Made by a program: the position numbers and the translations under genes. This document shows positions 13,603 through 28,011 of a DNA stretch of 64,000 nt, one piece after another (position 1 is the stretch's first letter; every line of letters starts with the position of its first letter). The notes beneath the pieces were generated by a model. It saw only the letters and a list, made by a program, of their open reading frames with translations. It did not search any database and was not told the origin of the DNA. This DNA is from Halictus rubicundus (taxonomy: Eukaryota > Arthropoda > Insecta > Hymenoptera > Halictidae), in the NCBI RefSeq assembly GCF_050948215.1, contig NW_027488717.1, positions 124,001-188,000 of the forward strand, read 5' to 3'.

Positions 13603-16033
13603 AATATTGTTTACTCTATCATATCCTATCCTCTATCCTATAATATCATCTATCCTATCCTATCCTCTATCCTATCCTCTATCATATCCAATCCTCTATC
13701 CTATCCTATCCTCTATCCTATCCTATCCTCTATCCTATCCTATCCTCTATCCTATCCTATCCTCTATCCTATCCTCTCCTCTATCCTATCCTACCCTCTT
13801 TCCTATCCTATCCTCTATCCTATCCTATCCTATCCTCTATCCTATCCTATCCTCTATCCTATCCTCTATCCTATCCTATCCTCTATCCTATCCTATCCTC
13901 TATCCTATCCTCTCCTCTATCCTATCTTACCCTCTTTCCTATCCTATTCTCTATCCTATCCTATCCTCTATCCTATCCTATCCTCTATCCTATCCTATCC
14001 TCTATCCTATCCTATCCTCTATCCTATCCTATCCTATCCTCTATCCTATCCTCTATCCTATCCTCTATCCTATCCTCGATCCTATCCTATCCTCTATCCT
14101 ATCCTCTATAATATTGTTTACTCTATCACATCCTATCCTCTATCCTATAATATCATCTACCCTATTCTATCCTCTATCCTATCCTCTATCATATCCAATC
14201 CTCTATCCTATCCTATCCTCTATCCTATCCTATCCTCTATCCTATCCTATCCTCTATCCTATCCTATCCTCTATCCTATCCTCTCCTCTATCCTATCCTA
14301 CCCTCTTTCCTATCCTATCCTCTATCCTATCCTATCCTATCCTCTATCCTATCCTATCCTCTATCCTATCCTATCCTCGATGCCATCCTATCCTCTATCC
14401 CATCCTATCCTCTATCCTAACCTATCCTCTATCCTATCCTATCCTCTATCCTATCCTATCCTCTATCCTATCCTATCCTTTATCCTATCCTATCCTCTAT
14501 CCTCTATCCTATCCTATCCTCTATCCTATCCTATACTCTATCCTATCCTCTATCCTATCCTCTATCCAATCCTATCCTCTATCCTATCCTATCCTCTATC
14601 CTATCCTATCCTCTATCCTATCCTATCCTCTATCCGATTCTCTATCCTATCCTATCCCCTATTATATCCTATCCTCTATCCTATCCTATCCTCTATCCTA
14701 TCCTATCCTCTATCCTATCCTATCCTCGATCCCATCCTATCCTCTATCCCATCCTATCCTCTATCCTAACCTATCCTCTATCCTATCCTATCCTCTATCC
14801 TATCCTATCCTCAATCCTATCCTATCCTCTATCCTATCCTATCCTCTATTATATCCTATCCTCTATCCTATCCTATCCTCTATCCTATCCTATCCTCTAT
14901 CCTATCCTATCCTCTATCCTATCCTATCCTCTATCCTATCCTATCCTCTATCCTATCCTATCCTCTATCCTATCCTCTACCCTATCCTATCCTCTATAAT
15001 ATCGTTTACTCTATCATATCCTTTCCTCTATCCTATAATATCATCTATCCTATTCTATCCTCTATCCTATCCTCTATCATATCCAATCCTCTATCCTATC
15101 CTATCCTCGATCCTATCCTATCCCTTATCCTATCCTCTACCCTATCCTATCCTCTATAATATCGTTTACTCTATCATATCCTATCCTCTATCCTATAATA
15201 TCATCTATCCTATTCTATCCTCTATCCTATCCTCTATCCTATCTTATCCTCTATCCTATCCTATCCTCTATCCGATCATCTAACCTATCCTATCCTGTAT
15301 CCTATCCTATCCTCTCTCCGATCCTCTATCCTATCCTATCCTCTATTATATCCTATCCTCTATCCTATCCTATCCTCTATCCTATCCTATCCTCTATCCT
15401 ATCCTATCCTCTATCCTATCCTATCCTCTATCCTATCCTATCCTCGATCCCATCCTATCCTCTATCCCATCCTATCCTCTATCCTAACCTATCCTCTATC
15501 CTATCCTATCCTCTATCCTATCCTATCCTCTATCCTATCCTATCCTCTATCCTATCCTATCCTCTATCCTCTATCCTATCCTATCCTCTATCCTATCCTA
15601 TCCTCTATCCTATCCTATCCTCTATCCTATCCTCTATCCTATCCTCTATCCTATCCTCTATCCTATCCTCTATCCAATCCTATCCTCTATCCTATCCTAT
15701 CCTCTATCCTATCCTATCATCTATCCTATCCTATCCTCTATCCTATCCTATCCTATCCTCTATCCTATCCTATCCTCTATCAGATCCTCTAACCTATCCT
15801 ATTATCTATACTATCCTCTATCGTATCCTATCCTATCCTCTATCCTATCCTATCCTCTATTATATCCTATCCTCTATCCTATCCTATCCTCTATCCTATC
15901 CTATCCTCTATCCTATCCTACCCTCTATCCTATCCTCTACCCTATCCTATCCTCTATAATATCGTTTACTCTATCATATCCTATCCTCTATCCTATAATA
16001 TCATCTATCCTATTCTATCCTCTATCCTATCCT
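13603..16033. repeat. Higher-order unit V, copy 2
   Basis: Cassettes 13603, 14110, 14998, 15158 and 15958 follow the V order. The spacing 13603-14110 is 507 bp against 691 bp in copy 1, so about 184 bp is missing near the start, including the CAGATCCTCTAACC landmark. Homology to copy 1 ends about 75 bp past cassette 15958, where CCTGTCC-type sequence of the following W block begins. A private G lies near 14382 (CGATGCC, against CGATCCC in the partner near 37427). Confidence 0.78.
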
Positions 16034-16298
16034 ATCCTCTATCCCATCCTGTCCTCTATCCTATCCTATCCTCTATCCTATCCTCTATCCTATCCTCTAT
16101 CCTATCCTCTATCCTATCCTCGATCCTATCCTATCCTCTATCCTATCCTCTATAATATCGTTTACTCTATCATATCCTATCCTCTATCCTATAATATCAT
16201 CTATCCTATTCTATCCTCTATCCTATCCTCTATCATATCCAATCCTCTATCCTATCCTATCCTCTATCCTATCCTATCCTCTATCCTATCCTATCCTC

Positions 16299-16328
16299 TA
16301 TCCTATCCTATCCTATCCTATCCTATCC
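16299..16328. repeat. 5-mer tract (TATCC)6
   Basis: Six consecutive pentamers with no TC spacer. Most of the array has two or three. Confidence 0.92.
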
Positions 16329-16946
16329 TCTATCCTATCCTATCCTCTATCCTATCCTATCCTCTATCCTATCCTATCCTCTATCCTATCCTATCCTCTA
16401 TCCTATCCTATCCTCTATCCTATCCTATCCTCTATCCTATCCTATCCTCTATCAGATCCTCTAACCTATCCTATTATCTATACTATCCTCTATCGTATCC
16501 TATCCTATCCTCTATCCTATCCTATCCTCTATTATATCCTATCCTCTATCCTATCCTATCCTCTATCCTATCCTATCCTCTATCCTATCCTATCCTCTAT
16601 CCTATCCTCTACCCTATCCTATCCTCTATAATATCGTTTACTCTATCATATCCTATCCTCTATCCTATAATATCATCTATCCTATTCTATCCTCTATCCT
16701 ATCCTATCCTCTATCCCATCCTGTCCTCTATCCTATCCTATCCTCTATCCTATCCTCTATCCTATCCTCGATCCTATCCTATCCTCTATCCTATCCTCTA
16801 TAATATCGTTTACTCTATCATATCCTATCCTCTATCCTATAATATCATCTATCCTATTCTATCCTCTATCCTATCCTCTATCATATCCAATCCTCTATCC
16901 TATCCTATCCTCTATCCTATCCTATCCTCTATCCTATCCTATCCTC

Positions 16947-16976
16947 TATCCTATCCTATCCTATCCTATCCTATCC
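16947..16976. repeat. 5-mer tract (TATCC)6
   Basis: Second copy, 648 bp after 16299, same offset as cassettes 16154/16802. Confidence 0.92.
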
Positions 16977-17873
16977 TCTATCCTATCCTATCCTCTATCC
17001 TATCCTCTATCCTATCCTATCCTCTATCCTATCCTATCCTCTATCCTATCCTATCCTCTATCAGATCCTCTAACCTATCCTATTATCTATACTATCCTCT
17101 ATCGTATCCTATCCTATCCTCTATCCTATCCTATCCTCTATTATATCCTATCCTCTATCCTATCCTATCCTCTATCCTACCCTATCCTCTATCCTATCCT
17201 ATCCTCTATTCTATCCTCTACCCTATCCTATCCTCTATAATATCGTTTACTCTATCATATCCTATCCTCTATCCTATAATATCATCTATCCTATTCTATC
17301 CTCTATCCTATCCTCTATCATATCCAATCCTCTATCCTATCCTATCCTCGATCCTATCCTATCCTCTATCCTATCCTCTACCCTATCCTATCCTCTATAA
17401 TATCGTTTAATCTATCATATCCTATCCTCTATCCTATAATATCATCTATCCTATTCTATCCTCTATCCTATCCTCTATCATATCCAATCCTCTATCGTAT
17501 CCTATCCTCTATCCTATCCTATCCTCTATCCTATCCTATCCTCTATCCTATCCTATCCTCTATCCTATCCTATCCTCTATCCTATCCTCTCCACTATCCT
17601 ATCCTAAACTCTTTCCTATCCTATCCTATATCCTATCCTATCCTCTATCCTATCCTATCCTCTATCCGATCCTCTATCCTATTCTATCCTCTATCCTATC
17701 CTCTCCTCTATCCGATCCTCTATCCTATCCTATCCTCTATCCTATCCTATCCTCTATCCTATCCTATCCTCGATCCCATCCTATCCTCTATCCCATCCTA
17801 TCCTCTATCCTAACCTATCCTCTATCCTATCCTATCCTCTATCCTATCCTATCCTCTATCCTCTATCCTATCC

Positions 17874-17908
17874 TATCCTCTATCCTCTATCCTCTATCCT
17901 CTATCCTC
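17874..17908. repeat. 7-mer tract (TATCCTC)5
   Basis: Five uninterrupted TATCCTC units, where the background alternates 5-mers and 7-mers. Lies in the cassette-free stretch between 17399 and 18278. Confidence 0.95.
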
Positions 17909-20185
17909 TATCCTATCCTATCCTCTATCCTATCCTATCCTCTATCCTATCCTCTATCCTATCCTCTATCCAATCCTATCCTCTATCCAATCCTATCCTC
18001 TATCCAATCCTATCCTCTATCCTATCCTATCCTCAATCCTATCCTATCCTATCCTCTATCCTATCCTATCCTATCCTCTATCCTATCCTATCCTATCCTC
18101 TATCAGATCCTCTAACCTATCCTATCATCTATACTATCCTCTATCGTATCCTATCCTATCCTCTATCCTATCCTATCCTCTATCCGATCCTCTATCCTAT
18201 CCTATCCCCTATCCTATCCTATCCTCTATCCTATCCTCTATCCTATCCTCTATCCTATCCTCTATCCTATCCTCTATAATATCGTTTACTCTATCATATC
18301 CTATCCTCTATCCTATAATATCATCTATCCTATTCTATCCTCTATCCTATCCTATCCTCTATCCCATCCTGTCCTCTATCCTATCCTATCCTCTATCCTA
18401 TCCTCTATCCTATCCTCTATCCTATCCTCTATCCTATCCTCGATCCTATCCTATCCTATCCTCTATCCTATCCTATCCTCTATCCTATCCTATCCTCTAT
18501 CCTATCCTATCCTCTATCCAATCCTATCCTCTATCCTATCCTATCCTCTATCCTATCCTATCCTATCCTCTATCCTATCCTATCCTATCCTCTATCCTAT
18601 CCTATCCTATCCTCTATCCTATCCTATCCTATCCTCTATCAGATCCTCTAACCTATCCTATCATCTATACTATCCTCTATCGTATCCTATCCTATCCTCT
18701 ATACTATCCTATCCTCTATCCGATCCTCTATCCTATCCTATCCCCTATCCTATCCTATCCTCTATCCTATCCTCTATCCTATCCTCTATCCTATCCTCTA
18801 TCCTATCCTCTATAATATCGTTTACTCTATCATATCCTATCCTCTATCCTATAATATCATCTATCCTATTCTATCCTCTATCCTATCCTATCCTCTATCC
18901 CATCCTGTCCTCTATCCTATCCTATCCTCTATCCTATCCTCTATCCTATCCTCTATCCTATCCTCTATCCTATCCTCGATCCTATCCTATCCTATCCTCT
19001 ATCCTATCCTATCCTCTATCCTATCCTATCCTCTATCCTATCCTATCCTCTATCCTATCCTATCCTCTATCCTATCCTATCCTCTATCCTATCCTATCCT
19101 CTATCCTATCCTCTATCCTATCCTCTATCCAATCCTATCCTCTATCCTATCCTATCCTCTATCCTATCCTATCCTATCCTCCATGAGATCCTCTAACCTA
19201 TCCTATCATCTATACTATCCTCTATCGTATCCTATCCTATCCTCTATCAGATCCTCTATCCTATCCTATCCCCTATCCTATCCTATCCTCTATCCTATCC
19301 TCTATCCTATCCTCTATCCTATCCTCTATCCAATCCTATCCTTTATCCTATCCTATCCTCTATCCTATCCTATCCTATCCTCCATCAGATCCTCTAACCT
19401 ATCCTATCATCTATACTATCCTCTATCGTATCCTATCCTATCCTCTATCCGATCCTCGATCCTATCCTATCCCCAATCCTATCCTATCCTCTATCCTATC
19501 CTCTATCCTATCCTCTATCCTATCCTCTATCCTATCCTCGATCCTATCCTATCCTCTATCCTATCCTCCATAATATCGTTTACTCTATCAGATCCTATCC
19601 TCTATCCTATAATATCATCTATCCTATTCTATCCTCTATCCTATCCTCTATCATATCCAATCCTCTATCCTATCCTATCCTCTATCCTATCCTATCCTCT
19701 ATCCTATCCTATCCTCTATCCTATCCTATCCTATCCTCTATCCTATCCTATCCTATCCTCTATCCTATCCTATCCTCTATCAGATCCTCTAACCTATCCT
19801 ATCATCTATACTATCATCTATCGTATCCTATCCTATCCTCTATCCTATCCTATCCTCTATCCTATCCTATCCTCTATCCTATCCTATCCTCTATCCTATC
19901 CTATCCTCTATCCCATCCTATCCTCTATCCCATCTTATCCTCTATCCTATCCTATCCTCTATCCTATCCTATCCTCTATCCTATCCTATCCTCTATCCTA
20001 TCCCCTCCTCTATCCTATCCTATCCTCTATCCTATCCTATACTCTATCCTCTATCCTATCCTACCCTCTTTCCTATCCTATCCTCTATCCTATCCTATCC
20101 TCTTTCCTATCCTATCCTCTATCCTATCCTATCCTCTATCCTATCCTATCCTCTATCCTATCCTCTACCCTATCCTATCCTCTAT

Positions 20186-23100
20186 AATATCGTTTACTCT
20201 ATCATATCCTATCCTCTATCCTATAATATCATCTATCCTATTCTATCCTCTATCCTATCCTCTATCATATCCAATCCTCTATCCTATCCTATCCTCGATC
20301 CTATCCTATCCTCTATCCTATCCTCTACGCTATCCTATCCTCTATAATATCGTTTACTCTATCATATCCTATCCTCTATCCTATATTATCATCTATCCTA
20401 TTCTATCCTCTATCCTATCCTCTATCATATCCAATCCTCTATCCTATCCTATCCTCTATCCTATTCTATCCTCTATCCTATCCTATCCTCTATCCTATCC
20501 TATCCTCTATCCTATCCTATCCTCTATCCTATCCTCTCCTCTATCCTATCCTACCCTCTTTCCTATCCTATCCTCTATCCTATCCTATCCTCTATCCTAT
20601 CCTATCCTCTATCCGATCCTCTATCCTATCCTATCCTCTATCCTATCCTATCCTCTATCCGATCCTCTATCCTATCCTATCCTCTATTATATCCTATCCT
20701 CTATCCTATCCTATCCTCTATCCTATCCTATCCTATCCTCTATCCTATCCTCTACCCTATCCTATCCTCTATAATATCGTTTACTCTATCCTAACCTATC
20801 CTCTATCCTAACCTATCGTCTATCCTATCCTATCCTCTATTCTATCCTATCCTCTATCCTATCCTATCCTCTATCCTATCCTATCCTCCATCCTCTATCA
20901 TATCCAATCCTCTATCCTATCCTATCCTCTATCCTATCCTATCCTCTATCCTATCCTATCCTATCCTCTATCCTATCCTATCCTCTATCAGATCCTCTAA
21001 CCTATCCTATCATCTATACTATCCTCTATCGTATCCTATCCTATCCTCTATCCTATCCTATCCTCTATTATATCCTATCCTCTATCCTATCCTATCCTCT
21101 ATCCTATCCTATCCTCTATCCTATCCTATCCTCTATCCCATCCTATCCTCTATCCCATCTTATCCTCTATCCTATCCTATCCTCTATCCTATCCTATCCT
21201 CTATCCTATCCTATCCTCTATCCTATCCCCTCCTCTATCCTATCCTATCCTCTATCCTATCCTATACTCTATCCACTATCCTATCCTACCCTCTTTCCTA
21301 TCCTATCCTCTATCCTATCCTATCCTCTATCCTATCCTACCCTCTATCCTATCCTGTCTTGTATCCTCTATCCTATCCTCTATCCTATCCTATCCTCTAT
21401 CCTATCCTCTTTAATATCGTTTACTCTATCATATCCTATCCTCTATCCTGTAATATCATCTATCCTATTCTATCCTCTATCCTATCCTCTATCATATCCA
21501 ATCCTCTATCGTATCCTCAATCCTATCCTCTATCATATCCAATCAACTATCGTATACTCTATCCTATCCTATCCTCTATCCTATCCTCTATCCTATCCTA
21601 TCCTCTATCCTATCCTCTTTAATATCGTTTACTCTATCATATCCTATCCTCTATCCTATCCTATCCTCTATTATATCCTATCCTCTATCCTATCCTATCC
21701 TCTATCCTATCCTATCCTCTATCCTATCGTATCCTCTATCCTATCCTCTACCCTATCCTATCCTCTATAATATCGTTTACTCTATCATATCCTATCCTCT
21801 ATCATATAATATCATCTATCCTATTCTATCCTCTATCCTATCCTCTATCATATCCAATCCTCTATCCTATCCTATCCTCGATCCTATCCTATCCTCTATC
21901 CTATCCTCTCCTCTATCCTATCCTACCCTCTTTCCTATCCTATCCTCTATCCTATCCTATCCTCTATCCTATCCTATCCTCTTTCCGATCCTCTATCCTA
22001 TCCTATCCTCTATCCTATCCTATCCTCTTTCCGATCCTCTATCCTATCCTACCCTCTATTATATCCTATCCTCTATCCTATCCTATCCTCTATCCTATCC
22101 TATCCTCGATCCCATCCTATCCTCTATCCCATCCTATCCTCTATCCTAACCTATCCTCTATCCTATCCTATCCTCTATCCTATCCTATCCTCTATCCTAT
22201 CCTATCCTCTATCCTATCCTATCATCTATCCTATCCTATCCTCTATCCTATCCTATCCTCTATCCTATCCTCTCCTCTATCCTATCCTACCCTCTTTCCT
22301 ATCCTATCCTCTATCCTATCCTATCCTATCCTCTATCCTATCCTATCCTCTATCCTATCCTATCCTCGATCCCATCCTATCCTCTATCCTATCCTCTTTA
22401 ATATCGTTTACTCTATCATATCCTATCCTCTGTCCTATAATATCATCTATCCTATCCTATCATCTATCCTATCCTATCCTCTATCCTATCCTCTATCATA
22501 TCCAATCCTCTATCCTATCCTATCCTCTATCCTATCCTATCCTCTATCCTATCCTATCCTCTATCCTATCCTATCCTCTATCCTATCCTCTCCTCTATCC
22601 TATCCTACCCTCTTTCCTATCCTATCCTCTATCCTATCCTATCCTATCCTCTATCCTATCCTATCCTCTATCCTATCCTCTATCCTATCCTATCCTCTAT
22701 CCTATCCTATCCTCTATCCTATCCTCTCCTCTATCCTATCTTACCCTCTTTCCTATCCTATCCTCTATCCTATCCTATCCTCTATCCTATCCTATCCTCT
22801 ATCCTATCCTATCCTCTATCCTATCCTATCCTCTATCCTATCCTATCCTCTATCCTATCCTATCCTCTATCCTATCCTATCCTCTATCCTATCCTATCCT
22901 CTATCCTATCCTATCCTATCCTCTATCCTATCCTATCCTCTATCAGATCCTCTAACCTATCCTATCATCTATACTATCCTCTATCGTATCCTATCCTATC
23001 CTCTATCCGATCCTCTATCCTATCCTATCCCCTATCCTATCCTATCCTCTATCCTATCCTCTATCCTATCCTCTATCCTATCCTCTATCCTATCCTCTAT

Positions 23101-23786
23101 CCTATCCTCGATCCTATCCTATCCTCTATCCTATCCTCTATAATATTGTTTACTCTATCACATCCTATCCTCTATCCTATAATATCATCTATCCTATTCT
23201 ATCCTCTATCCTATCCTCTATCATATCCAATCCTCTATCCTATCCTATCCTCTATCCTATCCTATCCTCTATCCTATCCTATCCTCTATCCTATCCTATC
23301 CTCTATCCTATCCTGTACTCTATCCTATCCTACCCTCTTTCCTATCCTATCCTCTATCCTATCCTATCCTATCCTCTATCCTATCCTATCCTCTATCCTA
23401 TCCTATCCTCGATCCCATCCTATCCTCTATCCCATCCTATCCTCTATCCTAACCTATCCTCTATCCTATCCTATCCTCTATCCTATCCTATCCTCTATCC
23501 TATCCTATCCTTTATCCTATCCTATCCTCTATCCTCTATCCTATCCTATCCTCTATCCTATCCTATACTCTATCCTATCCTCTATCCTATCCTCTATCCA
23601 ATCCTATCCTCTATCCTATCCTATCCTCTATCCTATCCTATACTCTATCCTCTATCCTATCCTACCCTCTTTCCTATCCTATCCTCTATCCTATCCTATC
23701 CTCTTTCCTATCCTATCCTCTATCCTATCCTATCCTCTATCCTATCCTATCCTCTATCCTATCCTCTACCCTATCCTATCCTCTAT
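20186..23786. repeat. Higher-order unit U, copy 1 in duplicon copy 1
   Basis: An eight-cassette unit of 3601 bp (20186, 20346, 20773, 21413, 21621, 21769, 22400, 23142). Diagnostic features are CTACGCTATCC between the first two cassettes, CCTAACCTATCC directly after the third, and CAATCAACTATCG at 21544. The stretch of about 22268-22390 does not match its partner at about 45295-45420 although both flanks do, so it looks like a replaced patch. Confidence 0.8.
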
Positions 23787-26637
23787 AATATCGTTTACTC
23801 TATCATATCCTATCCTCTATCCTATAATATCATCTATCCTATTCTATCCTCTATCCTATCCTCTATCATATCCAATCCTCTATCCTATCCTATCCTCGAT
23901 CCTATCCTATCCTCTATCCTATCCTCTACGCTATCCTATCCTCTATAATATCGTTTACTCTATTATATTATCCTCTATCCTATATTATCATCTATCCTAT
24001 TCTATCCTCTATCCTATCCTCTATCATATCCAATCCTCTATCCTATCCTATCCTCTATCCTATTCTATCCTCTATCCTATCCTATCCTCTATCCTATCCT
24101 ATCCTCTATCCTATCCTATCCTCTATCCTATCCTCTCCTCTATCCTATGCTACCCTCTTTCCTATCCTATCCTCTATCCTATCCTATCCTCTATCCTATC
24201 CTATCCTCTATCCGATCCTCTATCCTATCCTATCCTCTATCCTATCCTATCCTCTATCCGATCCTCTATCCTATCCTATCCTCTATTATATCCTATCCTC
24301 TATCCTATCCTATCCTCTATCCTATCCTATCCTATCCTCTATCCTATCCTCTACCCTATCCTATCCTCTATAATATCGTTTACTCTATCCTAACCTATCC
24401 TCTATCCTAACCTATCCTCTATCCTATCCTATCCTCTATTCTATCCTATCCTCTATCCTATCCTATCCTCTATCCTATCCTATCCTCCATCCTCTATCAT
24501 ATCCAATCCTCTATCCTATCCTATCCTCTATCCTATCCTATCCTCTATCCTATCCTATCCTCTATCCTATCCTATCCTCTATCCTATCCTATCCTATCCT
24601 CTATCCTATCCTATCCTCTATCAGATCCTCTAACCTATCCTATCATCTATACTATCCTCTATCGTATCCTATCCTATCCTCTATCCTATCCTATCCTCTA
24701 TTATATCCTATCCTCTATCCTATCCTATCCTCTATCCTATCCTATCCTCTATCCTATCCTATCCTCTATCCCATCCTATCCTCTATCCCATCTTATCCTC
24801 TATCCTATCCTATCCTCTATCCTATCCTATCCTCTATCCTATCCTATCCTCTATCCTATCCCCTCCTCTATCCTATCCTATCCTCTATCCTATCCTATAC
24901 TCTATCCACTATCCTATCCTACCCTCTTTCCTATCCTATCCTCTATCCTATCCTATCCTCTATCCTATCCTACCCTCTATCCTATCCTGTCTTCTATCCT
25001 CTATCCTGTCTTCTATCCTCTATCCTATCCTCTATCCTATCCTATCCTCTATCCTATCCTCTTTAATATCGTTTACTCTATCATATCCTATCCTCTATCC
25101 TGTAATATCATCTATCCTATTCTATCCTCTATCCTATCCTCTATCATATCCAATCCTCTATCGTATCCTCAATCCTATCCTCTATCATATCCAATCAACT
25201 ATCGTATACTCTATCCTATCCTATCCTCTATCCTATCCTCTATCCTATCCTATCCTCTATCCTATCCTCTTTAATATCGTTTACTCTATCATATCCTATC
25301 CTCTATCCTATCCTATCCTCTATCCCATCCTATCCTCTATCCCATCTTATCCTCTATCCTATCCTATCCTCTATCCTATCCTATCCTCTATCCTATCCTA
25401 TCCTCTATCCTATCCCCTCCTCTATCCTATCCTATCCTCTATCCTATCCTATACTCTATCCACTATCCTATCCTACCCTCTTTCCTATCCTATCCTCTAT
25501 CCTATCCTATCCTCTATCCTATCCTATCCTCTATCCTATCCTCTCCTCTATCCTATCTTACCCTCTTTCCTATCCTATCCTCTATCCTATCCTATCCTCT
25601 ATCCTATCCTATCCTCTATCCTATCCTATCCTCTATCCTATCCTATCCTCTATCCTATCCTATCCTCTATCCTATCCTATCCTCTATCCTATCCTATCCT
25701 ATCCTCTATCCTATCCTATCCTCTATCAGATCCTCTAACCTATCCTATCATCTATACTATCCTCTATCGTATCCTATCCTATCCTCTATCCGATCCTCTA
25801 TCCTATCCTATCCCCTATCCTATCCTATCCTCTATCCTATCCTCTATCCTATCCTCTATCCTATCCTCTATCCTATCCTCTATCCTATCCTCGATCCTAT
25901 CCTATCCTCTATCCTATCCTCTATAATATTGTTTACTCTATCACATCCTATCCTCTATCCTATAATATCATCTATCCTATTCTATCCTCTATCCTATCCT
26001 CTATCATATCCAATCCTCTATCCTATCCTATCCTCTATCCTATCCTATCCTCTATCCTATCCTATCCTCTATCCTATCCTATCCTCTATCCTATCCTGTC
26101 CTCTATCCTATCCTACCCTCTTTCCTATCCTATCCTCTATCCTATCCTATCCTATCCTTTATCCTATCCTATCCTCTATCCTATCCTATCCTCGATCCCA
26201 TCCTATCCTCTATCCCATCCTATCCTCTATCCTAACCTATCCTCTATCCTATCCTATCCTCTATCCTATCCTATCCTCTATCCTATCCTATCCTTTATCC
26301 TATCCTATCCTCTATCCTCTATCCTATCCTATCCTCTATCCTATCCTATACTCTATCCTATCCTCTATCCTATCCTCTATCCAATCCTATCCTCTATCCT
26401 ATCCTATCCTCTATCCTATCCTATCCTCTATCCTATCCTATCCTCTATCCGATTCTCTATCCTATCCTATCCTCTATTATATCCTATCCTCTATCCTATC
26501 CTATCCTCTATCCTATCCTATCCTCTATCCTATCCTATCCTCGATCCCATCCTATCCTCTATCCCATCCTATCCTCTATCCTAACCTATCCTCTATCCTA
26601 TCCTATCCTCTATCCTATCCTATCCTCAATCCTATCC
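23787..26637. repeat. Higher-order unit U, copy 2 in duplicon copy 1 (internal deletion)
   Basis: Cassettes 23787, 23947, 24372, 25065, 25273 and 25925. Relative to 46882-49874 it lacks two cassettes and about 866 bp at a junction near 25318, where CCTATCCTCTATCCC appears and CCTATCCTCTATTAT is expected. The cassette at 23947 has an altered tail (TATTATATTATCC) that is 2 bp shorter than its partner at 47042. Confidence 0.78.
24987..25024. repeat. 19-bp local duplication
   Basis: CTGTCTTCTATCCTCTATC occurs twice in succession (24987 and 25006). The related loci near 44401, 48090 and 60363 have one copy. The one near 21357 also has a single copy and a T-to-G change (CTGTCTTGTATCC). Confidence 0.88.
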
Positions 26638-28011
26638 CCTCCTCTATCCTATCCTATCCTCTATCCTATCCTATACTCTATCCTCTATCCTATCCTACCC
26701 TCTTTCCTATCCTATCCTCTATCCTATCCTATCCTCTTTCCTATCCTATCCTCTATCCTATCCTATCCTCTATCCTATCCTATCCTCTATCCTATCCTCT
26801 ACCCTATCCTATCCTCTATAATATCGTTTACTCTATCATATCCTATCCTCTATCCTATAATATCATCTATCCTATTCTATCCTCTATCCTATCCTCTATC
26901 ATATCCAATCCTCTATCCTATCCTATCCTCGATCCTATCCTATCCTCTATCCTATCCTCTACGCTATCCTATCCTCTATAATATCGTTTACTCTATCATA
27001 TCCTATCCTCTATCCTATATTATCATCTATCCTATTCTATCCTCTATCCTATCCTCTATCATATCCAATCCTCTATCCTATCCTATCCTCTATCCTATTC
27101 TATCCTCTATCCTATCCTATCCTCTATCCTATCCTATCCTCTATCCTATCCTATCCTCTATCCTATCCTCTCCTCTATCCTATCCTACCCTCTTTCCTAT
27201 CCTATCCTCTATCCTATCCTATCCTCTATCCTATCCTATCCTCTATCCGATCCTCTATCCTATCCTATCCTCTATCCTATCCTATCCTCTATCCGATCCT
27301 CTATCCTATCCTATCCTCTATTATATCCTATCCTCTATCCTATCCTATCCTCTATCCTATCCTATCCTATCCTCTATCCTATCCTCTACCCTATCCTATC
27401 CTCTATAATATCGTTTACTCTATCCTAACCTATCCTCTATCCTAACCTATCCTCTATCCTATCCTATCCTCTATTCTATCCTATCCTCTATCCTATCCTA
27501 TCCTCTATCCTATCCTATCCTCTATCCTCTATCATATCCAATCCTCTATCCTATCCTATCCTCTATCCTATCCTATCCTCTATCCTATCCTATCCTCTAT
27601 CCTATCCTATCCTATCCTCTATCCTATCCTATCCTCTATCAGATCCTCTAACCTATCCTATCATCTATACTATCCTCTATCGTATCCTATCCTATCCTCT
27701 ATCCTATCCTATCCTCTATTATATCCTATCCTCTATCCTATCCTATCCTCTATCCTATCCTATCCTCTATCCTATCCTATCCTCTATCCCATCCTATCCT
27801 CTATCCCATCTTATCCTCTATCCTATCCTATCCTCTATCCTATCCTATCCTCTATCCTATCCTATCCTCTATCCTATCCCCTCCTCTATCCTATCCTATC
27901 CTCTATCCTATCCTATCCTCTATCCTATCCTCTTTAATATCGTTTACTCTATCATATCCTATCCTCTATCCTGTAATATCATCTATCCTATTCTATCCTC
28001 TATCCTATCCT
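26638..28011. repeat. Higher-order unit U, copy 3 (left part)
   Basis: Cassettes 26820, 26980, 27407 and 27936 repeat 23787, 23947, 24372 and 25065 at offsets 3033-3035, then 2871. The unit starts at the duplicon edge (26637) with CCCCTCCTC, also seen near 20010 and 31470. The sequence runs without a break into the segment shared with 56.8-60.3 kb. Confidence 0.72.

Larger units (their letters stand above)
16154..20185. repeat. Higher-order block W, copy 1
   Basis: Cassettes 16154, 16630, 16802, 17239, 17399, 18278, 18814 and 19572. It contains an internal near-duplication of about 648 bp (16154 against 16802), each half with a six-fold TATCC run. It also has a 160-bp doublet (17239/17399), the CTAAACTCTTT variant near 17604, a five-fold 7-mer tract at 17874 and two successive CAGATCCTCTAACC-CCTGTCC segments. 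Near 17407 the cassette tail reads TTTAATC and not TTTACTC, a private change. Confidence 0.78.
8855..26637. repeat. Duplicon D, copy 1 (segmental duplication, offset about 23 kb)
   Basis: About 33 cassettes run collinear with copy 2, for example 8978/31960, 10497/33462, 12258/35257, 14110/37155, 16630/39619, 18814/41832, 20773/43803, 23142/46237, 24372/47469, 25273/48356 and 25925/49874. The offset begins at 22982, wanders between 22965 and 23097 in small steps, then jumps to 23949 for the last block. Copy 1 has lost about 866 bp near 25318, including the two cassettes seen at 48504 and 49149 in copy 2. Left edge: about 8850-8868. Right edge: about 26637, where CCTATCCCCTCC replaces the copy 2 continuation. 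Confidence 0.9.
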
